DNA from: Bacteroidaceae bacterium
Lineage (GTDB): Bacteria > Bacteroidota > Bacteroidia > Bacteroidales > Bacteroidaceae
Reading direction: 5' to 3'
NCBI GenBank assembly: GCA_017450985.1
Contig: JAFSSN010000043.1
Span: 1-32,374, forward strand
DNA length: 32,374 nt
The stretch's first letter is position 1. Every line of letters begins with the position of its first letter. A program made the position numbers and the translations under genes. Of this stretch, positions 5,070 through 11,978 are shown one piece after another. Below the pieces are notes generated by a model. It made no database searches, was not told the origin of the DNA, and was given only the letters and a program-made list of their open reading frames with translations.

Positions 5070-6476
5070 CTATTCGGGGATGAAGCAAAGGCGAGAGCCG
5101 ACGGCCGCATCCGCGTTCGAGGGGGAGTAATGCGAGCCCGCATAAGCGAAGCCCGCACGCGCACCGTTACCCGCGTCACCGCCGAAGAGAACACCACGCA
5201 ATGTTGTGGTAGTAGGTATGTCCGTATAGTGGTAGTCACAGAAGTAGGTAGTGCTGCCACCGCCAACCTCCGACGGCATAATCTCGCCGCCTTCACCGAA
5301 GATAATCTTCTTGACATAACCGTCTGTGCGTGCCTCATGTCCTACAATGGTGTAACCGTCATAGCCTGAGTCGGTGAACTTCGACGGGTCGCTGCATACG
5401 AACACCTCCGAAAGTTCATTGCCGCCATTCGCTTCTGTTGGATTGATGCGGATATTGATGCCGTCCGTCCATTGCCATACATGGCCGAATGGGTTTTCAA
5501 CACCTCTGTACCTCGGTACGTTCACCGTTACAGTATTCTCGCTGTCGTAGGCCGTCGGCATCGTGAAGGTCACTACACCTGTACCGTTGCCAAGCGAGTC
5601 TGTGTGTCCGCATGGAATAAGGGGATTGTACGAATTGAAGCTATTCCACTTCGTACTGTTAATCGTCGTCACGCCATCGCCAAGGCCTCCCTGACGGTAG
5701 CCGTTGGAATCCAGCTGTGCGTTGTAGGCTTTCTGCGAGTTCAGTGTGGCGTACTCAATGACAAACAGCCAGTAGAGCGTTTTCTGCATGTCGTATGTCA
5801 TGCAGTTCCATTCTGCGCTGTTCGCCTTGCGGTTTCTTGCGTAGGTGCGGAAGTTTGTCCTGCTGATGCTCGTCGCGGGCATTCCCAGCAGAGATTCCGA
5901 CAACTCATCCCAAGCCGATGTGTTGTTGCCACCGCGATACTGCATCGTGGTGTTCACGACAGAAGAAAGCTTGCTGTTCGTCCTGTCAACTGTTGCTTGG
6001 TAGGCCGACACATACTGCTTCTTCACTTCATGATAACCTGGCAGAGGGTATTCCGAGATAAGGACACGGCGTTTTGTGCCTTCCGTCTCAAACTTACGGT
6101 AGTGCTTGGGTATCTCAACCATCACCTGACCGCGAGAGCCGTCGCGCACCGCTCCAGTCCAATCTGTCGGGTCGAGGTAATCAACCACATTGCCATCGTC
6201 GTCAAGCAGACAACCCTTCATCCTGCTATGCACAGGCAACGTCTTGTGCAGCGACAGATTACCGATGCGCGTACAAGCAGGGCTTGACACGCCTGTGTCA
6301 AACTCTATACCGTAAGACAAGTTCTCGGAAAGATAAGGTATCTCACCCTCAAAAGTTCCGATAACGTCCTTCAAGGATCCCAATTCCTTCGCTGTCTTGG
6401 CATCTATGCCTCCCATTGGAGCACCGATGACTTCCAAACCATGAATGCCTATTGATTCTAATCCGTTGTTTCCCAT
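5070..6476 (-). CDS. DGR-diversified receptor-binding / tail-tip protein with C-type-lectin-like C-terminus
   Basis: This 468-aa virion-type protein is likely exposed at the tail tip, where it would bind host surface ligands. Residues about 1-90 are an attachment region ('FDTGVSSPACTRIGNLSLHKTLP'). About 95-470 form a domain of the FGE-sulfatase/C-type-lectin type used by DGR targets, with 'GQVMVEIPKHYRKF', 'EYPLPGYH', 'YRGGNNTSAWD', 'WNCMTYD' and the hallmark 'PFGHVWQWTDGI' near 328-338. The variable repeat encodes residues 426-465, right at the C-terminus, followed by only I-P-E. Compared with the template, 14 residues differ and one codon change is silent. It is the last tail gene before the DGR machinery. 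Similar targets are known in Bacteroidales phages and prophages. Confidence 0.92.
   Translation of the reverse strand: MGNNGLESIGIHGLEVIGAPMGGIDAKTAKELGSLKDVIGTFEGEIPYLSENLSYGIEFDTGVSSPACTRIGNLSLHKTLPVHSRMKGCLLDDDGNVVDYLDPTDWTGAVRDGSRGQVMVEIPKHYRKFETEGTKRRVLISEYPLPGYHEVKKQYVSAYQATVDRTNSKLSSVVNTTMQYRGGNNTSAWDELSESLLGMPATSISRTNFRTYARNRKANSAEWNCMTYDMQKTLYWLFVIEYATLNSQKAYNAQLDSNGYRQGGLGDGVTTINSTKWNSFNSYNPLIPCGHTDSLGNGTGVVTFTMPTAYDSENTVTVNVPRYRGVENPFGHVWQWTDGINIRINPTEANGGNELSEVFVCSDPSKFTDSGYDGYTIVGHEARTDGYVKKIIFGEGGEIMPSEVGGGSTTYFCDYHYTDIPTTTTLRGVLFGGDAGNGARAGFAYAGSHYSPSNADAAVGSRLCFIPE
5082..5199 (-). repeat. DGR variable repeat (VR), 118 bp
   Basis: The last 40 codons (426-465) of the 468-aa gene align gap-free to the template at 4407-4524. 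Template Asn residues became Asp, Gly, Arg, Gly, His, Tyr, Asp and Ala. Other changes are Thr to Ser and Ala, Ile to Val, His to Arg, Tyr to Cys and Leu to Phe. The invariant scaffold RGVLFGG, AGFAYA and SPSN is kept. After the 3' end the two loci diverge but share an imperfect GAATA-GG-CGAA flank (initiation-of-mutagenic-homology-like), 24 nt long in VR to the stop against 21 in TR. The 5' boundary is sharp at 5199 and 4524. Confidence 0.97.
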
Positions 6477-6519
6477 ATCTTATGCCATTGTTGTGTATGT
6501 TGTGTTGTTCACACATCAC

Positions 6520-7353
6520 TTAAAACTCATTGATGATACACGTGTCTACAGGACCATCGCTCACGAATTTCAAGCTGTTAAAACCGTCCATGTTCACGGC
6601 TCTCACTATCTCCTTGCCTTCCATCTCGTGGATAAGCATATAACCTGCACCGGCATCACCATAAACCTTCACCCTCGCACCCATCTCGTGCCTAAGCTGC
6701 AGGATGCCGCTGCCACCTTCGTATTCCGATATGTAGTCAGGATGCTTCGCCTCATGCTCGCATTTCATCGTCACACCGCTCGACTTTGAGGCCAGATACA
6801 GCAGCTCGTACGACGATGGGGCGGTAAACGTCTCTCCTGTGTACGAGAATACAAAAACCTCACTGCCGTCATTGCCAAGCAGAACAATGTTCTGATAAAC
6901 GTTGGATGGGCTCGTCAGCTTCAGCTTGTCACCCTCTTTCAACTTAATCTTCTTGCTGGTGTCGGTGTAATACGAACTAAGGCGGGTTATCTGATAGTGA
7001 CGCTGATTGCTGGTGTAATAGTATAAGGCACCAAGGTAAAACTTCGTCTCTTCTGTGGCCGTGAAAGTCGGTTCACTTGTCCTCAACTCTATAATCTTGT
7101 TCTTGAGATACAAAAGAAGCAGCAGATTACCACCTTCAATAAAGCTGTCAGTCATGGTGATTGACTCACCGGCTGCAAGCGTTATGACATCCGTCGTACT
7201 GTCATAGAGATAACTTGTCCCTTCTAACATCATGGAACTGTTGACCGTGCTCGTTTCTATGTTGCCGACATTTTTCCATGCCGACATTGCAACACCCGCA
7301 ATCAGAGAAACTTCTTGCTTCTCTGCCGTAAAACTTAATGTGTTCTTTGCCAT
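6520..7353 (-). CDS. Hypothetical beta-rich tail-region protein, 277 aa
   Basis: I do not recognise a named domain. The chain is rich in Ser, Thr, Val, Tyr and Leu in alternating patterns typical of beta-sandwich virion proteins. Examples are 'SSMMLEGTSYLYDSTTDVITLAAGESITMTD' split over about 39-69, and 'GDKLKLTSPSNVYQNIVLLG'. The C-terminal 60 residues ('RVKVYGDAGAGYMLIHEMEG', 'MDGFNSLKFVSDGPVDTCII') look like a compact extra domain. There is no signal peptide or membrane segment. It sits between the glycosyltransferase-like gene and the DGR target, separated from them by 23 and 43 nt on the same strand. A baseplate or fibre component is the likely role by context only. Confidence 0.75.
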   Translation of the reverse strand: MAKNTLSFTAEKQEVSLIAGVAMSAWKNVGNIETSTVNSSMMLEGTSYLYDSTTDVITLAAGESITMTDSFIEGGNLLLLLYLKNKIIELRTSEPTFTATEETKFYLGALYYYTSNQRHYQITRLSSYYTDTSKKIKLKEGDKLKLTSPSNVYQNIVLLGNDGSEVFVFSYTGETFTAPSSYELLYLASKSSGVTMKCEHEAKHPDYISEYEGGSGILQLRHEMGARVKVYGDAGAGYMLIHEMEGKEIVRAVNMDGFNSLKFVSDGPVDTCIINEF

Positions 7354-7376
7354 TTTCGTATATGTACTTTTTATTG

Positions 7377-8330
7377 TTACTTCACTTTCAGTCCGGCCAA
7401 ACGGGCACGATAGTACAGCTTCTCATCTATGTTCAGAAGGAAACGCTTGACAGTTGCCTTCGTGGAGGAGTCCCACTTGCCATTGCCCTGCAAGTGCTGA
7501 TACCCTATCTTGTCTGCTATATAGGTCGGCTCCTTTGTCGGCAAAAGTGTGTGAACATTGAAGCCGATACTCATGTAGCTCAGATTTATCTGCTCCAGTA
7601 TGAAGTCGAATGACAGACAAGCATCTTTGTTCTCCTTCTTGTACTGTTCAAACTTCTCTTGCGTGTATATCTTCAGCGCATCGAAGTAGTTGCTCATGTA
7701 CTTAGCTGCCAGGAAGGGGCTATTGAAACCGATAATACCCGTATTCATCGAGCCGTTCCAATTCGGACGGGTGGAGGCCGGATAGCCAAGCGCGTACATG
7801 TGCTTGATGATATGGCTGTGATTTACAAGAGACATATCCTCGTCCATCTGGCAGATAACATCTACACGACTGTCCCTGTAGAACTTGTCAAGCACACCTG
7901 GCTTCTTCAGGAACACGTCGATGTCTACATGAACCTTGCCGATTACTCCCTCTGCACGCATGGCAAAGAACTTGCCTGCTGCAAACAACTCTGTCGGAAC
8001 GATGGACGGAATGCTGTCAAGCGTAGGGAGTAGCTTGTCGTAGCCGTAACCGTCCAATAGCTTCATGCCATAGCTGTCTGTGTGCATGTGAACGATATAA
8101 CCGCTCTTGTGGGCGTAAGCAAGACTCAATGCGGCCATGAACAACGTGTCGCGCATACGAACCTTGTCTGTGATAGGCTTCGTCCAAAGAGACTGTATGA
8201 TGATGTCCTTCTTTCCTGTCGGTTTGGTGGAATCTCCACCAAAGTTACCTATGCCGTTGTTGTTCGCATAGGACGCATGATTTGTTTTCGGTTCTGTCAT
8301 AGTTTGATTCGATTTGGTTTGCGTTATCAT
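7377..8330 (-). CDS. Glycosyltransferase-like protein (GT-A fold, DUF6734-like)
   Basis: The 317-aa protein has an N-terminal polar tail (1-40) and then 'IIIQSLWTKP', the start of a Rossmann-like GT-A core. A DxD-type metal and nucleotide-sugar motif lies in 'KVHVDIDVFLKKP' (D136, D138). Further signatures are 'MNTGIIGFNSP' and 'YQHLQGNGKWDSS' near the C-terminus, which resemble the GT motifs for acceptor and pyrophosphate contacts. I recall the DUF6734 family in Bacteroidota as similar. It would transfer a sugar to an unknown acceptor, possibly a tail protein, phage DNA or a host surface glycan. It starts directly after the stop of the fibre gene (TAAATG), so the two are co-translated. The enzymatic assignment is inference from motifs. 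Confidence 0.65.
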   Translation of the reverse strand: MITQTKSNQTMTEPKTNHASYANNNGIGNFGGDSTKPTGKKDIIIQSLWTKPITDKVRMRDTLFMAALSLAYAHKSGYIVHMHTDSYGMKLLDGYGYDKLLPTLDSIPSIVPTELFAAGKFFAMRAEGVIGKVHVDIDVFLKKPGVLDKFYRDSRVDVICQMDEDMSLVNHSHIIKHMYALGYPASTRPNWNGSMNTGIIGFNSPFLAAKYMSNYFDALKIYTQEKFEQYKKENKDACLSFDFILEQINLSYMSIGFNVHTLLPTKEPTYIADKIGYQHLQGNGKWDSSTKATVKRFLLNIDEKLYYRARLAGLKVK

Positions 8331-9821
8331 TTAACCCCAATTACCGATGGAGCTGTTGTAATAGTACCATGCATCGGGATTATATTTTTCCGTAACGAGT
8401 ATCTTGTTCGAGTCGATGGTAATTTTTATTATCTTGTCTCCTGTCGCAATCTCACCGATATACCTGTCTTTCGCTACCCTGATTACAGGCACTTCTACAT
8501 TGCCATTGTCATAGCTCAAAACGGGCAGCTCTTTATCGTTCCATATCTTGTCAACTTTCGTCTTAACAGTGTCGCTCGTGGCTATACGATACGTAAATTT
8601 GTCTACAAAAGCTATTGTTTTCTGTACGTCGATACCTACCATTGTGCTCTTTGTTCGCGTCACATCGTCGCTTTCTGTGGGGATTGCTGCATCCTGAGGA
8701 ATTGCGTTGTCTTCATCATTTGCAAACTTGTCACCGATGTATTCACCATCATCAAAGCCCCATGGCTTAACCTCCAAGCCAACGATGGTGTCTTCGTTCC
8801 TGATAATGGTGAAATCGTCCTTGTCAACCACGGAAATGTCTTCCGATGATATGACTTCCTTATTGAGCAATGCAGTAATTAGCTTCCATAGCAAGAAGAT
8901 ATTATCCTGCAAGCGTACCTTCTCGCCGTTCACGTTGAACACGATGCCGCCATTGCGCCAAAACTCAATGATGTTCCTGCGGATGATAGCGCCATTCTCG
9001 TCGCTGTAGCCGCCTCCGATACTGCCAATAAGATAGTCTCCTTCTCCATCGCCTCCCTGCGCTTGGTCGTCGTTAAATGCGCCGAGAGCGAATCCTCCAC
9101 TGCGGCTTGTGCGAACATTCAAACCATGAGCAAAGCTGTTGTTGCCACTGGCTTGGCTTAACAAGCCTCCTGCATGGGAACAATCGCCTGAGGCATGACA
9201 CAATTGACCTTCGGCATGACTCGAAGCGCCTGAGGCTGTTGTGATAAATCCTTCGGCATGACTCGAAGAGCCTGAGGCTGTGCACAGACTGCCTTTCATG
9301 CGAGCTGAGTTAGCACCAGAGTCGTGAACATAAGCTAACATCGACTCTATCTCTTCTTCAGTGAAGCGCATGCTGTCCTGACGTATCAGCTCATCAAGCT
9401 CTACCTCGTCTACAACCGACATGAGCGTCCACATGGTATCTACAACGTAGCTCTGCTCGCCTTCGTACTGTTCACCGCTGACAAAGCTCTTTGCGTTGTT
9501 CTCGACTATCTTGAATACCTTGCGTTCGTAGCTTCTGTACTTGCGGCCGGAATACTCATACCTCACCTCCAAACCATACCAACCGCACGCAAGACCGGCA
9601 GCACACTTCACTCTGAGCTCGCTATCGTTGATGGTAAAAGACACAGGTATATTTGAATCACAGCTGCAAACAAGATTCACAGAAATAGAGGAACAATCAG
9701 CAAGGTTTACAGGATGCGTACCGCGAACCACGGTGTTCGTACCATCGCGGAAGAATATAATGCTACGCACTGGAACCTTCAAATAGAAGTCGTTATCTCT
9801 TACTATCCTCAAATCATTCAT
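8331..9821 (-). CDS. Tail fibre / baseplate protein with YadA-like head repeats
   Basis: Residues 1-110 form a BppU-like beta-sandwich attachment domain ('DFYLKVPVRSIIFF' to 'YSGRKYRSYERKVFKIVE'). A helical neck follows (about 125-175), then four 14-residue repeats of the type ASGxxSHAEG at 178-233. These repeats match the trimeric-autotransporter head motif and fold as a left-handed beta-roll trimer. The C-terminal half (about 250-496) has a 'GGDGEGDYLIGSIGGGY' loop and beta-rich segments that end in 'YYYNSSIGNWG'. Head repeats of this kind bind surface ligands in adhesins and are reused in phage fibres. The protein is cytosolic until assembly, with no signal peptide. It lies 39 nt downstream of the neck gene. 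Confidence 0.82.
   Translation of the reverse strand: MNDLRIVRDNDFYLKVPVRSIIFFRDGTNTVVRGTHPVNLADCSSISVNLVCSCDSNIPVSFTINDSELRVKCAAGLACGWYGLEVRYEYSGRKYRSYERKVFKIVENNAKSFVSGEQYEGEQSYVVDTMWTLMSVVDEVELDELIRQDSMRFTEEEIESMLAYVHDSGANSARMKGSLCTASGSSSHAEGFITTASGASSHAEGQLCHASGDCSHAGGLLSQASGNNSFAHGLNVRTSRSGGFALGAFNDDQAQGGDGEGDYLIGSIGGGYSDENGAIIRRNIIEFWRNGGIVFNVNGEKVRLQDNIFLLWKLITALLNKEVISSEDISVVDKDDFTIIRNEDTIVGLEVKPWGFDDGEYIGDKFANDEDNAIPQDAAIPTESDDVTRTKSTMVGIDVQKTIAFVDKFTYRIATSDTVKTKVDKIWNDKELPVLSYDNGNVEVPVIRVAKDRYIGEIATGDKIIKITIDSNKILVTEKYNPDAWYYYNSSIGNWG
9124..9291 (-). repeat. Four 42-bp coding repeats (YadA-like head units)
   Basis: The four units encode SLCTASGSSSHAEG, FITTASGASSHAEG, QLCHASGDCSHAGG and LLSQASGNNSFAHG. 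The core ASG-x-x-S-x-A-x-G is kept in all four. The nucleotide repeats around 9195-9280 are close enough (CGGCATGACTCGAAG twice) to allow slippage or recombination that changes repeat number in frame. Confidence 0.85.
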
Positions 9822-9860
9822 AGTTCTTTTCGTTCAGTATGTTGCAATTCCATTGCAACC

Positions 9861-11372
9861 TTAGTTCTCAATCAGTGATTTCGCTATCAAAAGTAGTTTC
9901 TCTGCAGCACTTTCGTCTTTCACGGCAAGAGCTGTCAGGTACGCAGCATAGTATATCGTCGGTCTCAGCATACGCTCCCCAAGAAGCATCCTCCAACTGG
10001 TGGCGTTTGACGTAGAAGTGCTATCGGTGATTCGGACATTCTTACGTACACGACGCTTGAGAACCGGACGCACATTCTTGCCAAGACATTTTTCCGCCGT
10101 TACACTTTTATATTGCGCGTAGTCCTGTGTGTCGCCAAAAAGAAGGCACTCGGCATACAACTTAGTATCTGGCCTTTTACGTGATTTAGACCACAAAGAA
10201 CAAACATGCCCTGCTTGCTTCACTGATGATGTTTCACGGGTGTTGACATCATCCCAATTATAAAACCCGCCAGCAGGAATGAATATTCTGTTGTCCTCGT
10301 TTGCTTTGCTTATTACCATAAGGCCATTTACGTCATTCTGTAAAGCCCAATTGGCTTCAGTGTATCGAGAGTCCAACAGCTCATTAATCTGTTCTTTGCT
10401 TGGCATCTCCCAGTCAGAACCTAAGCTTTGAGTTGCAGCATCATCGACTGGTTCCAGCTCATCCAGGTAGTCTTCGTTGTTGTATTTTGAAAGGCTTACG
10501 TTTGTTGTGTCGCCTTCGTTTAACTCGTAGCCGTCCCATGTGTATTGGTCATCCGACTTTGGCTCTACCTCGCCCCAGGCGAAGAAGTCACCACACTCAT
10601 AAGGAGTCTCCGCACCAATATTCTTCGTCGCCCATAGTGTGCCGCTTGGCAAACCAAGGTCTACATAATCAGGATTCGTTACTACTGGGGTATCGTCACC
10701 ACCTGTATCGTCACCACCTGTGTCGTCGCCAGTATCGTCACCACCTGTGTCGTCGCCTGTATTGTCGTCGCCTGTATTGTCGCCAGTGTTATCACCTGTA
10801 TTGTCACCGGTGCTGCCGCTATCACCGCTGTTATCATCATCGGTAGCGATTCCCTCTTTCTTGGGCGTTGCTGCATACAGACAGCCGTCAAGCGTGTCTT
10901 CGGCCTTCCCTGCACAGAACACTTCAAGGGCAAGGTCGCTTGCGTTCGAGGTGGATGGAACAAGGAACACTACAGGACGGTCTTTCGTGCCATATACACT
11001 AAAACCGCTGTTAGCCTGTTCATACAATGGCGTGAATGGTGGCTTTGTCTCAAAGAGCGGATGTTTCCAGCTCGACATCTTGAAGCGCACAATACGCTCA
11101 AAGTCCAACGGCAGTGACACAATACCCTTATGGGGCGACGTTACAGATATAACTGGAGTCGCTTCGAGGCTCTGCGCTATGTCGCCAAGCTTGTCGATAG
11201 GCGCGGCACGCAACACAGAGAGAGCTGCATCCTCCGCCTTGCTGCTGATAATAGCGTCAAGCGAAAGCGTATCAACATCTTTCAATGCCGACAACGCCTC
11301 ACTGCTCATGTTCTCGTCAAGACAGACGCGAACCTGTTTCGTAAACTCTCTCTCTGTTACGTACCTTGCCAT
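9861..11372 (-). CDS. Head-tail connector (neck) protein with inserted Fib_succ_major-type display domain
   Basis: The outer parts look like one connector protein. Residues 1-170 contain 'GIVSLPLDFERIVRFKMSSWKHP' (split: GIVSLPLDFERIV, RFKMSSWKHP), and the last 57 residues (447-503) end in 'EKLLLIAKSLIEN'. I recall the same two blocks joined directly, in proteins of about 250 aa, as neck proteins of Bacteroidales phages. Between them lie a Gly/Asp/Thr linker (178-228) and a domain with the Bacteroidota paralogous motif 'YVDLGLPSGTLWATKNIG', 'FFAWGEVEPK', 'WEMPSKEQINELL', 'IFIPAGGFYN' and 'NVRPVLKRR' (about 232-445). That domain type (Fib_succ_major, C-lectin-like) probably projects from the virion and could bind glycans. 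The connector role is inferred from motif memory and from position beside the capsid gene. Confidence 0.75.
   Translation of the reverse strand: MARYVTEREFTKQVRVCLDENMSSEALSALKDVDTLSLDAIISSKAEDAALSVLRAAPIDKLGDIAQSLEATPVISVTSPHKGIVSLPLDFERIVRFKMSSWKHPLFETKPPFTPLYEQANSGFSVYGTKDRPVVFLVPSTSNASDLALEVFCAGKAEDTLDGCLYAATPKKEGIATDDDNSGDSGSTGDNTGDNTGDNTGDDNTGDDTGGDDTGDDTGGDDTGGDDTPVVTNPDYVDLGLPSGTLWATKNIGAETPYECGDFFAWGEVEPKSDDQYTWDGYELNEGDTTNVSLSKYNNEDYLDELEPVDDAATQSLGSDWEMPSKEQINELLDSRYTEANWALQNDVNGLMVISKANEDNRIFIPAGGFYNWDDVNTRETSSVKQAGHVCSLWSKSRKRPDTKLYAECLLFGDTQDYAQYKSVTAEKCLGKNVRPVLKRRVRKNVRITDSTSTSNATSWRMLLGERMLRPTIYYAAYLTALAVKDESAAEKLLLIAKSLIEN
10688..10845 (-). repeat. Degenerate tandem repeats encoding a Gly-Asp-Asp-Thr linker
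   Basis: Units such as GTCACCACCTGT, ATCGTC and TATTGTC recur in 9-, 12- and 15-bp steps and encode TGDN, TGDD and TGGDD blocks (residues about 178-228 of the neck protein). The linker is flexible and strongly acidic, and separates the inserted domain from the connector body. The short units make it prone to length change by slippage. It shows no sign of having been horizontally acquired by itself. Confidence 0.85.
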
Positions 11373-11381
11373 CGCCTAAAC

Positions 11382-11879
11382 TCAACCTTGAATGTCAAAC
11401 GTTACATTGTTCTCCTTGCAGGCACTCTCAAATGCCTCCTTGCCGCGAAGCTTGAAGCCGGTATAACCCTTGTCGGGATAATGCTCCTTCAGCCACTCTA
11501 CAGCCTCGGCCTTGTCGGACACCTTTATAACTGTTGCGGCTGTCTCTGAATCCGATTCGGACGATTCTTCAACATCCTCTTCAGCTGTCTCTGCGGGCTT
11601 GGCCTCTGCGGGCTCAGGTTGTTCCTTCGGCATTGCCATGCGATAATGCTCCCCAGGCAATTCGTGCATCATCTCCAAGTGGATGAAACCACTCTTAAAC
11701 TCGTTCGAGTTTTCTATCACGAACTGAGTAATAGGGTCTTTCGTCATAAAGTATGCTGGCTGAGCACCACTCGGAGAGGCTGTGCCGCCAGTAAATGACA
11801 CCCTTACAGAAATTGCACCGGCTTTTACATCGCCATGCCACTCCGTCAGACCGTTAATTCCGTATGTTTTGACTTTCAT
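11382..11879 (-). CDS. Hypothetical virion-associated protein, 165 aa
   Basis: Three parts can be seen. An N-terminal beta-rich domain (1-90, 'MKVKTYGINGLTEWHGDVKAG', cut here after 'GDVKAG') carries a 'SGFIHLEMMHELPG' stretch. A Pro/Glu/Ser acidic linker follows (about 84-113). The C-terminus is a small helical domain (about 116-165, 'DKAEAVEWLKEHYPDKGYTGFKL'), which resembles LEM/HeH-like or Rho-N-like helix-extended-helix folds that bind nucleic acid or protein. The gene lies just after the capsid-gene terminator and 9 nt before the neck gene. A capsid-associated or head-completion role fits the position. No enzyme motif, signal peptide or membrane segment is present. Confidence 0.75.
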   Translation of the reverse strand: MKVKTYGINGLTEWHGDVKAGAISVRVSFTGGTASPSGAQPAYFMTKDPITQFVIENSNEFKSGFIHLEMMHELPGEHYRMAMPKEQPEPAEAKPAETAEEDVEESSESDSETAATVIKVSDKAEAVEWLKEHYPDKGYTGFKLRGKEAFESACKENNVTFDIQG

Positions 11880-11917
11880 CTCTTTGTGTTTTGTTTGTTA
11901 CTATATCAATGCAGGCT

Positions 11918-11956
11918 AAAAAAGGGGACGGACGGCTTGGAGTTGCGTCCGTCCCC
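11918..11956 (-). terminator. Intrinsic terminator after the major capsid gene
   Basis: On the minus strand a perfect 11-bp stem (GGGGACGGACG paired with CGTCCGTCCCC, 11-nt loop) is followed by six U. It lies 22 nt past the capsid stop codon. It should end or attenuate capsid transcription, so that the downstream 165-aa, neck and fibre genes are made at a lower level or from read-through. Confidence 0.88.
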
Positions 11957-11978
11957 ATTGGCTACCATTTCAGGCGGT

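Noticed and set aside
5472..6287. Long plus-strand frame opposite the DGR target gene
   Set aside because: It is an antisense shadow of the lectin-like gene, with Cys/Arg/His-rich composition and no start context. The minus-strand frame has recognised motifs throughout.
10020..10680. Neck-protein display domain as a second DGR target
   Set aside because: The domain is C-lectin-like in type, but I found no segment in it that aligns with the template repeat, and its codons show no template-like AAC/AAT clustering.
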